The notes: a model not told the origin generated them from the letters alone. A DNA stretch of 6,474 nt from Actinomycetes bacterium (GCA_021833085.1 JAKBGL010000072.1:1-6474), one strand, 5' to 3'. Shown: positions 1-6,156, counted from the stretch's first letter. Made by a program: numbers and translations.

Positions 1-1
1 T

Positions 2-1162
2 GCAGATCTTAGAGGTGAAAGCAACAAAGGTCATGTTCTCCTCACCAAAAGACGCTTAGTACTGGGCCTTGGGTGCTCTTCAGACTGTTCGCCCGATGAA
101 CTCTCACAACTTGTCCAAACTTCCCTAGGTATGATCAATGCAGATCTCACTCAAGTACTAAGTGCAGCCACGATAGACATTAGGAAATCTCATCCAGCGG
201 TGTTGTCTTTGGGATTAGAGGTAAAGACGTACGGAGCGGACCAACTTCGAAACGTTCAAGTGCCAAATCCGTCCCAGGTAGTTGACGACGTTGTAGGAAC
301 GACTTCGGTCGCAGAGGCTGCATGTTTACTCGGAGCGTCCGTCGGCGGAAAACTAGTTCTTGAAAAGCAGCGTTCGGCCAAGGCGACGGTAGCCATCGCC
401 CAAACTCAAAATCGAGGGACCGTAAGCGTAGTCGGCATCGGTCCAGGCTCTCCTTTGCTTAGAACCAGGAAAAGCGAGATCGCGTTACGAACGGCAGAGG
501 TCGTGATTGGGTTCGAAGGTTATCTCAATCTTTGTGACGACACTCTAACGCCCGGCCAGCTTCGGCTGAGCTACAAGATTGGGGACGAGATCGAGCGGGT
601 TGACCGAGCCATCAATGAGGCGGCCAATGGCGCAACAGTAGCCCTTGTATGCTCCGGTGATCCAGGTGTCTATGCTATGGCTTCATTGCTCTTTGAGAGA
701 CGCTCGATACTCGCTAAAGCAGAAAGTTTTGACGTAGAGGTTGTACCCGGCGTTACAGCAGCACTTGCGGCAGCATCTACGTCAGGAGCGATCTTGGGGC
801 ACGATCATGCCTATATCTCCCTTTCAGATCTACTCACTCCGTGGGCACTGATCAAAGAAGCTCTGATAAAGATAGCGCCTACGCACCTAGCGCTTATTTT
901 CTATAACCCACGATCCAAAAATAGGCAGCATCAATTCCGAGAGGCTATGGAGATTATGCAGAGTATCCGAGGCGCCGAAACCCCAGTACTCGTAGCGAAA
1001 GCCGTCTCCCGAGTTGGTCAACGAACATGGATCACTTCAATAGGTAACTTAGATGAGGAGACCATCGACATGGAGACTGTAGTTATAGTTGGTGGACCTT
1101 GGACCGTCGTCGACAAAGATGTTATCTACACAAGGCGTGGATATAAGGGTCCAAGTGACTAA
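2..1162 (+). CDS. cobJ: CbiG-CobJ fusion: cobalt-precorrin-5A hydrolase / precorrin-3B C17-methyltransferase (5' end outside window)
   Basis: The frame is open from the left edge, so the gene starts upstream; the ATG at 131 is internal. The first 43 codons carry LVLGLGCSSDCSPDEL, the usual opening of the CbiG C-terminal domain (RLVLGIGCxxGTS type), and the domain continues through VVGTTSVAEAACLL to about visible residue 130. Residues 140-386 are a complete CobJ/CbiH methyltransferase of the SAM-dependent tetrapyrrole methylase fold: VGIGPGSP (144-151), CSGDPGVYAM (from 217), VEVVPGVTAALAAAS, SLSDLLTPW, FYNPRSKNR and the C-terminal YTRRGYKGPSD. CobJ methylates C17 and contracts the corrin ring; CbiG opens the resulting lactone and releases acetaldehyde. 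The two steps are consecutive, so fusing them makes chemical sense. I recall similar fusions in cyanobacteria. The CbiG N-terminal domain is not visible. It is the upstream member of the operon and its stop overlaps the ferredoxin start. Sure of both domains; which pathway variant it serves is inferred from the neighbours. Confidence 0.93.
   Translation, partial: ADLRGESNKGHVLLTKRRLVLGLGCSSDCSPDELSQLVQTSLGMINADLTQVLSAATIDIRKSHPAVLSLGLEVKTYGADQLRNVQVPNPSQVVDDVVGTTSVAEAACLLGASVGGKLVLEKQRSAKATVAIAQTQNRGTVSVVGIGPGSPLLRTRKSEIALRTAEVVIGFEGYLNLCDDTLTPGQLRLSYKIGDEIERVDRAINEAANGATVALVCSGDPGVYAMASLLFERRSILAKAESFDVEVVPGVTAALAAASTSGAILGHDHAYISLSDLLTPWALIKEALIKIAPTHLALIFYNPRSKNRQHQFREAMEIMQSIRGAETPVLVAKAVSRVGQRTWITSIGNLDEETIDMETVVIVGGPWTVVDKDVIYTRRGYKGPSD
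1145..1149 (+). promoter_or_regulatory. Ribosome binding site that sets the ferredoxin start
   Basis: AAGGG lies five bases before GTG 1155. Upstream in-frame candidates (TTG 1089, GTG 1092, ATG 1119, GTG 1137) would overlap cobJ by more than 25 bases and have no comparable purine-rich site at proper spacing. This argues for GTG 1155 and a short overlap with the cobJ stop, typical of translational coupling. Confidence 0.65.
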
Positions 1163-1439
1163 GGGACAAAGAGGCGTTACCTACCAAACAATACAGATCA
1201 CCGACTCCTGCAAAGGTTGCGGCCTTTGTATATCGACATGTCCAACTAGGGCCCTCAAACGACACGCAGTAAAACCGGATCTCGTTGCCCACCTCTGCAG
1301 TGGATGTCTCGAATGCCTAGAGGTTTGTCCAGCTGATGCTATATATGTTCCTAAGTTCAAGGAGTACCAATTTGATGAAGAGTCGTTACAGCAGCCAAGA
1401 GACTCTAGTACCTTGGAGGCTATAGATGTTGGGTTCTGA
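1155..1439 (+). CDS. Small 2x[4Fe-4S] ferredoxin inside the cobalamin operon
   Basis: This is a 94-residue cytosolic protein with two CxxCxxCxxxCP motifs: C19, C22, C25, C29-P (CKGCGLCISTCP) and C48, C51, C54, C58-P (CSGCLECLEVCP). That is the signature of a bacterial-type ferredoxin with two [4Fe-4S] clusters. The two motifs are separated by a short basic stretch (RALKRH). An acidic tail of about 30 residues follows the second motif and has no recognisable domain. The GTG start at 1155 was chosen from the AAGGG site and gives an 8-base overlap with cobJ; a longer form from 1119 or 1089 is possible but less likely. Its 3' end overlaps cbiC by 14 bases, so it is very probably made with the B12 enzymes. 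I infer that it donates electrons to a B12 step, for example ring contraction or cobalt reduction, or serves as a detached equivalent of the Fe-S parts found fused to some B12 enzymes. The partner is unknown. Confidence 0.88.
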   Translation: MTKGQRGVTYQTIQITDSCKGCGLCISTCPTRALKRHAVKPDLVAHLCSGCLECLEVCPADAIYVPKFKEYQFDEESLQQPRDSSTLEAIDVGF

Positions 1440-2022
1440 GATCGAGGCCTTAAGCTTCCAGATCATCCAACGAGAGGTTTCATTCGAACGCTATAGCACG
1501 TCCGAGGCTGAGATTGTAGCGCGAGTCATTCACGCAAGTGCTGACCCGGAGTTCGCTAACACCATGAGATTCTCGCCCGACGCTGCTGAGCACATGCTCA
1601 ACCTCATTTCATCCAAAGCACTCGTTATCACCGACGTTAGGTCCCTTACAATGTCCATTAATACATTACCAACAGTCTGTGCACTTGAGGAGGGATTTAC
1701 AACGATCGAAGGTAAGACTCGTACTTACGCGGCCATGCGTCACGCGGCTAAACAGTTTAGAGCAGACGCCCTTTATGTGGTCGGTTGTGCACCTACAGCC
1801 CTAGAAGCTCTCATAGAGCTCTCCGACTCCATGGAAGAGCCTCTAAGTATCGTCGCATTGCCCGTAGGTTATGTCGGGGCTGCTGAATCAAAGGAGAGCT
1901 TGATCGATAGTAGCTCTATATACATTACAAACACCGGTAGACGCGGTGGAACTGCAGTAACCGCAGCTGTAATAAATGCGATAGGCAAGATGGCGCTGGG
2001 AGAATTTTCGTTAAAGCACTGA
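1426..2022 (+). CDS. cbiC: Precorrin-8 / cobalt-precorrin-8 methylmutase (CbiC/CobH)
   Basis: This 198-residue protein is about the normal length for the family. It moves the methyl group from C11 to C12 of the macrocycle, giving hydrogenobyrinic or cobyrinic acid. RVIHASADPEFA (from residue 33) carries H36, which corresponds to the catalytic histidine of CobH, followed by the usual FSPDAAE. Other family hallmarks are the ITDVRSL strand, GCAPTALEALIEL (the NAPTAL region), PVGYVGAAESKESL, and the C-terminal ITNTGRRGGTAVTAAVINA. Translation starts at ATG 1426 with GGAGG (1415-1419) six bases upstream, inside the end of the ferredoxin gene, so the two are likely coupled. The symbol cbiC is preferred over cobH because cbiG and cbiX point to the early-cobalt route; the sequence alone does not separate the two. 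Confidence 0.95.
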   Translation: MLGSEIEALSFQIIQREVSFERYSTSEAEIVARVIHASADPEFANTMRFSPDAAEHMLNLISSKALVITDVRSLTMSINTLPTVCALEEGFTTIEGKTRTYAAMRHAAKQFRADALYVVGCAPTALEALIELSDSMEEPLSIVALPVGYVGAAESKESLIDSSSIYITNTGRRGGTAVTAAVINAIGKMALGEFSLKH

Positions 2023-2056
2023 CAACGCATAACTTATCAAAGAGAAGGGGTCTTAG

Positions 2057-2908
2057 ATGAACCGGCCAAAATCTGGGGATGGGCTGTTCCTTATGGGGCA
2101 TGGAACGAAATCACTCCTTGGTCAGCAGCAGTTCCTCGATTTCTTGTCAAAGGCCAAGGAGTACTTTCCTACTCCAGTAAGTGGCGGATTCATTGAACTT
2201 GCTCAGCCAGATATGTACGCGGCTTTGAAAAGCTTTATCGCCACAGAGGATCTCAAGCGGTTAGTGATCGTACCATTGGTTCTTTTCCCAGCCGGACACA
2301 TGAAAGACGATGGATCTGAACTTACCCGTCTCGCCAGGACATTAGGTGGCGAGAACCTCGAAGTCATCTACACAAGTCACCTTGGCCTCCTTCCAGAGAC
2401 CTTATCTATCCTCGGAGAACGAATCGCCGAAGCTACTGATAAAACCAAGAGACCGCCTAGGGAAACAGGCGTTCTCTTGGTAGGTAGAGGTTCAACTGAT
2501 CCAGATGGAAACGCTGAGATGTACAAAGCGATGAGGCTTTTGGCCGAAAGACATTCACTTGATTTCTCGGCTATCCAGCCAGCATTTGTCTCTTTGGCAC
2601 TACCTTCTGTACCTCAAGGTCTGGATATGTTACATCGACTCGGTTACTCAAACATCGTCTTGCAGCCGTTCTTCTTGTTTCACGGGACCCTCATCGACCG
2701 CATGTTTACACAAGCAAAGAGTTGGGCTCTTACTCTAGACTCAACTCCGGCCATTACGGTTGGTGAGGCAATCGGCCCACATGCAATGCTCCTTAGAGCA
2801 GTTGAGTTTCGTCTACGTGAAGGTCTGGGCAATGTGGTTCGTACCTCTTGCGACCTCTGCATCTACAGAACGCCTTCCATGCGCTCGGTAAAGGCTTTAG
2901 ACAACTGA
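2057..2908 (+). CDS. cbiX: Sirohydrochlorin cobaltochelatase, long form (CbiX)
   Basis: This 283-residue two-domain chelatase inserts Co2+ into sirohydrochlorin, the committed first step of the early-cobalt B12 route. The N-terminal half has the catalytic set: H15 in LMGHGTKS, E47 in GGFIELAQPD, and H81 in VPLVLFPAGHMKDD. The second half (about 138-260) is a repeat of the same fold, with VGRGSTDPDGN (R144 where the first half has H15), FVSLALPS (S179 in place of E47) and PFFLFHGTLIDRM. It looks structural rather than catalytic, as is usual in long CbiX proteins. The tail ends in a C265-x-x-C268 motif (CDLCIYR), like the Cys pair in CbiX proteins reported to carry an Fe-S cluster. ATG 2057 is preceded by AGAAGGGG (2043-2050). 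It lies 34 bases after cbiC and is probably the last gene of the operon; no clear U-rich terminator follows. A SirB-type ferrochelatase is a less likely reading given the operon. Confidence 0.92.
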   Translation: MNRPKSGDGLFLMGHGTKSLLGQQQFLDFLSKAKEYFPTPVSGGFIELAQPDMYAALKSFIATEDLKRLVIVPLVLFPAGHMKDDGSELTRLARTLGGENLEVIYTSHLGLLPETLSILGERIAEATDKTKRPPRETGVLLVGRGSTDPDGNAEMYKAMRLLAERHSLDFSAIQPAFVSLALPSVPQGLDMLHRLGYSNIVLQPFFLFHGTLIDRMFTQAKSWALTLDSTPAITVGEAIGPHAMLLRAVEFRLREGLGNVVRTSCDLCIYRTPSMRSVKALDN

Positions 2909-3055
2909 CGAATTACCCTACTCCAACGTCAATTTTGTCACATTTTGAAGATTTTTCATTAAATTCGACAAATAAGTGTAAAAAGCCATGAACACGACCT
3001 GAGAAATAGGTATATGCTCTAGGGAAGTAATTTACCGTTTTGAGTGATGACAGAA

Positions 3056-3068
3056 ACACTATAAGTGT
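3056..3068. promoter_or_regulatory. Short dyad ACACT-ATA-AGTGT, possible operator
   Basis: This perfect inverted repeat of two 5-base arms around a 3-base spacer ends 28 bases before the GTG start of the signalling gene. It overlaps the TATAAG element, so it could be a repressor site on a -10 region. The right arm belongs to an octamer (ATAAGTGT) that also occurs at 2972-2979. Arms this short can arise by chance in AT-rich DNA. Confidence 0.25.
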
Positions 3069-3086
3069 GTACTACCTTTAGCAAGT

Positions 3087-3092
3087 GGGAGG
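3087..3092 (+). promoter_or_regulatory. Ribosome binding site that sets the start of the c-di-GMP gene
   Basis: GGGAGG lies four bases before GTG 3097. The earlier in-frame GTG at 3085 sits within or before this site and has no Shine-Dalgarno of its own. The start is therefore taken as 3097, removing four residues from the longest possible reading. Confidence 0.65.
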
Positions 3093-3096
3093 CTTG

Positions 3097-5697
3097 GTGA
3101 ACTCCGAGTACATTATCGGACCCAAAGGAGAAGAGCCTTGGTTCTACGATGAGCATCCGATGCTGGGTGAACAGATTCCTCAAACCAATGAGTCTATTGA
3201 GATAGGTATCTTATCTTGTAATCGGTTCGGACTAATTACATCGGTAAGGTCTTGTACTTCCTGGCCACTCTTTATAAGCGCATCTCCAGAGTCAATAAAT
3301 GGACTGAACATAACCCAGATACTTCCGGGTTTTGACAGTTCGAGCATATTTTCAGAGTCAACCCTTGGTCCTGGGTTTGTCGGGTCATCATACGTGAAAG
3401 TTAAAGGTATCCAAGATGGCAGAAATCACGGTCACCGTATCTCCGCCCTTATAAAGCACGGGGACGACTGTGCACCAAATGAATACAGCATCTTACTGTC
3501 GGCACAGCCGATCGAAAGAGAGTCCCAACGATTTGGTTCAGTAAGTTCCAAGAAATTAACTGCACTTACTTCCCGATTTACAGAGATCATAGCGTCGGTC
3601 GGTGAAACGATTAATGACGAAGAGGAACTGATCTTATCTTGTGTCGATGCGCTAATGATGTCAGGAATCTTCCACAGTGTTTGGGTTGGATCTGAGTCGT
3701 TTCACTCCGGATGCTTTGACATAAGTCTCGCTGTCGGAGCTGGATCAAGTGAGTTGAAAAGGTTTAAGATCCCTGCAACCGCTACAGATGAGCTACACCC
3801 TCTATCTGCAAAGGCTCTTTTGACCAACTCTATCTGTCACAGCAACGACCTAATCAACACTAAAGGGCTTTCTCCATGGAGGGACTTCTTCATAGCACAT
3901 AGATGGCGTTCCACGGTCGCAATGCCAGTTGGAGAGAAGTTACCTGAGATGGTTATGGTTGCGGCCTCGCCGATCGCAAATCTCTTCCAACCACCCGTAC
4001 TTGACATCATGGTTACGCTTCAGAGGTTAATGCAACAGTCTTTGCGCCTACTTAGACAACAACTTCAGACGAGTCAGTATCGTCAGAATACCCTTTGGCT
4101 TTCGACCCATGACCAAGCCACTTCTTTGTGCAACCGTGCACAGTTTGAGAACCTACTTTACGCTAAGACAAAAGAGGGCGGTGAGTTCGCTCTATGTTTC
4201 ATCGATATTGATGGCCTGCGATCAATAAATAGTCTTCATGGAAACGAGGTCGGAGATCAGGTCATCTCCAAGTTCGCAAATGCTATGGTTGAAACCTTCG
4301 AGAACAACGAAAGGGTCTTCAGGATCGGTGGTGACCAGTTCGCTGTTCTTATCGACCAAGCAACCGATCCAGAGTACGTAAAGGAGTTGTTCGATAATCT
4401 TTCAAGTCTCTCAGGGATAAAAATCAAGCGTATCGGCACTGTAAACTATACATGGACAACTGGCGTAGCCTTCTATCCACAAGATGCAGGTGACTACAAA
4501 GAAGTCATTCGCTGCGCGGAGCAAGCACTGTATCAAGCTAAAAAAGTCACGTCAAAGTTAGGCTCTCTGAACTTCTACGCTGAGATAGGTGGGCTTCCCA
4601 AAATTTCCACAGCATTTAAATCCGGAAACGCCTTTTTGTTATATCAACCGATTGTCTCCCTCCAGAGCAAACGGGTCATCGGATTTGAGGCTCTATCAAG
4701 ATGGACGATAGATAACCGAACTCTAACTCCACCTGAGTTCTTAAGTCAATTCGACAAAAAAGAGGCAAGAGACTTTCGTAGAGCGGTCTTCAAAGAAGCA
4801 CTTGCGGTGCAGCAGCGGATCCGCCGAGACGGACAGACGCTCTCAATGAGCATAAACACCACCCCCGACGATCTCTGCGATCCAAACTTCGCGACCGAGT
4901 TGCTAGCCCTACTCCCTACTTCTGCCGATCCAAAAGATATCGTCTTAGAGATCCTTGAGACCGGAGAGATCCTAGCGTCTCAGATCGCGTACGCAAACAT
5001 CGCCCAGATCCGAGCCTTTGGGATCCGTATAGCTTTGGATGACGTCGGATCCGGATACTCCTCACTACTTCGATTTCGAGAGTTACCTATCGACGAGATT
5101 AAGATTGATAAAGACTTTGCGCGCGACATTTTACACTCACCTAAGAATCTCGCATTCTTCGATACTATAGTCCAACTTGGCAACGGAGTTGGGGTTGACA
5201 TTGTCGCAGAAGGTGCAGAAACGCCTTTACATGTTGAGGCATTGAGTCAGACTGGAGTAGGATTCTTACAAGGGTATGGAATATCTAGACCGATACCGGA
5301 GTCCAAATTAAGAGAGTTTGCTAGCAACTACCAGCTAGCAATGGCGGATAGTTCACAGATGTGGTTTGGAGCTTTGCTTGATCACTTACGACTACTTGGT
5401 CGCCTGACACAAGACGTAAAAATTCCGCACAGAAGAATCAATCTTGCTCAGGAGTTAGACGCCCGATGTAGCCTAGACAACTGGATGAGCGTTGAGCCCT
5501 ACAGGTTCGGGAATCTCACTCTCATTAGAGAAAGTCACTCCGCCTTCCATACCCTAGCACAGGCCGTAGTGGAATCAGCCGCTGCTGGAAGCTACGTTCG
5601 CTTAGAGAAGCTTGCAGATATGGCTAGAACTCAAGCGTCTCAAATGGTTGAGTTGATGACGATCGAACTAACAAAACCAAGAGAAGACAGTATTTAG
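3097..5697 (+). CDS. Multidomain c-di-GMP phosphodiesterase: PAS-like, GAF-like, degenerate GGDEF, EAL, C-terminal CZB zinc-binding domain
   Basis: This 866-residue protein has no signal peptide or membrane segment, so it is probably cytosolic. Residues 20-135 look PAS-like (weak). About 165-310 look like a GAF domain (WRSTVAMPV at 270-278 is a typical GAF strand). A Leu/Gln-rich signalling helix follows (about 312-336). The GGDEF domain (about 337-490) is degenerate: GGDQF at 411-415 has Q414 for the key Glu, and the usual HDxLTGLPNR start reads HDQATSLCNR. The EAL domain (about 505-745) keeps its catalytic set: E531 (EAL), N587, E618 and E621, D648-D649 (DDVGSGYSSL), K669 (KID), E705 (AEGAET) and Q725 (QGY). 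It should therefore hydrolyse c-di-GMP to pGpG. After EAL, residues 755-855 match the CZB domain with H763, C791, H814 and H818 (HSAFH). It probably lowers c-di-GMP under control of GAF/PAS ligands, GTP bound to the inactive GGDEF, and zinc. It stands alone with its own gap upstream. Function in the cell (motility, biofilm) is not shown here. Confidence 0.9.
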   Translation: MNSEYIIGPKGEEPWFYDEHPMLGEQIPQTNESIEIGILSCNRFGLITSVRSCTSWPLFISASPESINGLNITQILPGFDSSSIFSESTLGPGFVGSSYVKVKGIQDGRNHGHRISALIKHGDDCAPNEYSILLSAQPIERESQRFGSVSSKKLTALTSRFTEIIASVGETINDEEELILSCVDALMMSGIFHSVWVGSESFHSGCFDISLAVGAGSSELKRFKIPATATDELHPLSAKALLTNSICHSNDLINTKGLSPWRDFFIAHRWRSTVAMPVGEKLPEMVMVAASPIANLFQPPVLDIMVTLQRLMQQSLRLLRQQLQTSQYRQNTLWLSTHDQATSLCNRAQFENLLYAKTKEGGEFALCFIDIDGLRSINSLHGNEVGDQVISKFANAMVETFENNERVFRIGGDQFAVLIDQATDPEYVKELFDNLSSLSGIKIKRIGTVNYTWTTGVAFYPQDAGDYKEVIRCAEQALYQAKKVTSKLGSLNFYAEIGGLPKISTAFKSGNAFLLYQPIVSLQSKRVIGFEALSRWTIDNRTLTPPEFLSQFDKKEARDFRRAVFKEALAVQQRIRRDGQTLSMSINTTPDDLCDPNFATELLALLPTSADPKDIVLEILETGEILASQIAYANIAQIRAFGIRIALDDVGSGYSSLLRFRELPIDEIKIDKDFARDILHSPKNLAFFDTIVQLGNGVGVDIVAEGAETPLHVEALSQTGVGFLQGYGISRPIPESKLREFASNYQLAMADSSQMWFGALLDHLRLLGRLTQDVKIPHRRINLAQELDARCSLDNWMSVEPYRFGNLTLIRESHSAFHTLAQAVVESAAAGSYVRLEKLADMARTQASQMVELMTIELTKPREDSI

Positions 5698-5704
5698 GCC
5701 TACT

Positions 5705-5758
5705 AAGAGATCGCAAGAGAATAGCTATCCATAGTCTTGCCAATTGCGATGACCTCTT
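5705..5758 (+). terminator. Long imperfect hairpin after the c-di-GMP gene, with an alternative inner fold
   Basis: Eight bases after the stop, AAGAG (5705-5709) and ATCGCAA (5710-5716) can pair with TTGCGAT (5744-5750) and CTCTT (5754-5758), giving 12 base pairs with a 3-base bulge (GAC). A competing stem, GCAAGA (5713-5718) with TCTTGC (5735-5740), shares GCAA with the first, so the two folds exclude each other. No run of T follows, so it is not a classic intrinsic terminator. It could protect the 3' end of the mRNA or act with Rho. Confidence 0.4.
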
Positions 5759-5870
5759 GCTACTTACGAGAGCCCCGTAGCGGAACGATTTAGCCTGTCA
5801 GATTGGAGTATTGACTTGAAAATAAGCCGAACTGTAGTTGCAACCGACGCTAAGGTTTTGAGGAAATGAA

Positions 5871-5976
5871 GGGGCCTGGAAGTCTCCTGGGCTACAGGAG
5901 TTCCCCACCGTTTCGTCCGTGTTCGCCTGAAACACCACAAGTTTCATAGTTTCAAGGGCGCCGTTTAACGCCAAAG
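5871..5976 (+). ncRNA. Candidate structured RNA segment of unknown kind
   Basis: Three stems lie close together on this strand. GGAA (5878-5881) and CTCCTG (5884-5889) pair with CAGGAG (5895-5900) and TTCC (5901-5904) around the loop GGCTA, with GGGG 5871-5874 and CCCC 5903-5906 as a possible alternative closing pair. GTGTT and AACAC form a stem near 5919-5935, and GGCG with CGCC closes a loop near 5957-5972. A TTGACT/TGTAGT promoter-like pair lies upstream (5811-5838). It matches no RNA family that I recognise, and transcription is not shown. Confidence 0.22.
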
Positions 5977-6156
5977 TTCGGGTTGGTCGCTCTTTACGCC
6001 AGACTTAGAGATGAGGCACTTCTATTGACAACAACAACTACAGTTAGACTGAGTTAGGTGGGTTAACGCTAAAGCGCAGATATGAGTAAAGCACACGTCG
6101 TCGTATACAGTAACTCTTTATCACTTATACATTAAGTTTCAGCCATTACCGGTCTC

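Larger units (their letters stand above)
2909..3096 (+). promoter_or_regulatory. Intergenic regulatory region upstream of the c-di-GMP gene
   Basis: This 188-base AT-rich gap between cbiX and the signalling gene has no ORF of note. It should contain the promoter of the latter. Candidates are weak: TTGTCA (2935-2940) with TTAAAT (2959-2964) at an 18-base spacing, and TATAAG (3060-3065) with TTGAGT (3040-3045) at a short 14-base spacing. TTTGTC (2934-2939) and GACAAA (2967-2972) form an inverted pair 27 bases apart. ATAAGTGT occurs twice, at 2972-2979 and 3061-3068. I see no intrinsic terminator for the B12 operon and no c-di-GMP or cobalamin riboswitch. Confidence 0.4.
5698..6156. other. Gene-poor stretch with several inverted repeats
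   Basis: About 459 bases lie between the signalling gene and the IS end without a supportable gene; all frames are broken by stops. There are two structured parts, listed separately (5705-5758 and 5871-5976). A perfect TTGACA at 6025-6030 has only a poor partner (TAGACT 6045-6050, 14-base spacing), and TTGACT at 5811-5816 has TGTAGT at 5833-5838 (16-base spacing). I found no tRNA, no CRISPR repeat and no known riboswitch consensus. It may contain a small RNA gene or be decayed sequence beside the mobile element. Confidence 0.5.

Noticed and set aside
1089..1154. Longer N-terminus for the ferredoxin from TTG 1089, GTG 1092 or ATG 1119
   Set aside because: This would overlap cobJ by 44-74 bases and adds residues with no ferredoxin similarity; GTG 1155 has the better ribosome binding site.
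2680..2862. 60-residue minus-strand reading frame inside cbiX
   Set aside because: It is fully contained in a confident gene, is Arg/Ser-rich, resembles no family and has no ribosome binding site; it is an antisense shadow.
4257..4439. Minus-strand reading frame opposite the GGDEF domain
   Set aside because: It is antisense to a well-supported coding region with no domain resemblance.
4980..5201. 73-residue minus-strand reading frame opposite the EAL domain
   Set aside because: It is antisense to the catalytic core of the EAL domain and its composition reflects the complementary strand.
5753..5968. Plus-strand frame with about 70 codons broken by one TGA at 5867, which could be a decayed gene
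   Set aside because: Its translation resembles no family I know, it has no start with a ribosome binding site, and two adjacent open runs of about 35 codons are expected by chance.
5850..5990. RNase P RNA, cobalamin riboswitch or c-di-GMP riboswitch
   Set aside because: GAGGAAA and several stems are suggestive at first sight, but the conserved core sequences of these RNAs are missing on both strands.
5799..6008. Minus-strand open run of about 70 codons in the gene-poor stretch
   Set aside because: The only ATG gives about 49 residues with no recognisable motif and no clear ribosome binding site.
6082..6135. 17-codon frame starting ATGAGTAAAGCACAC
   Set aside because: It has no Shine-Dalgarno, is very short, and has no similarity or context to support translation.
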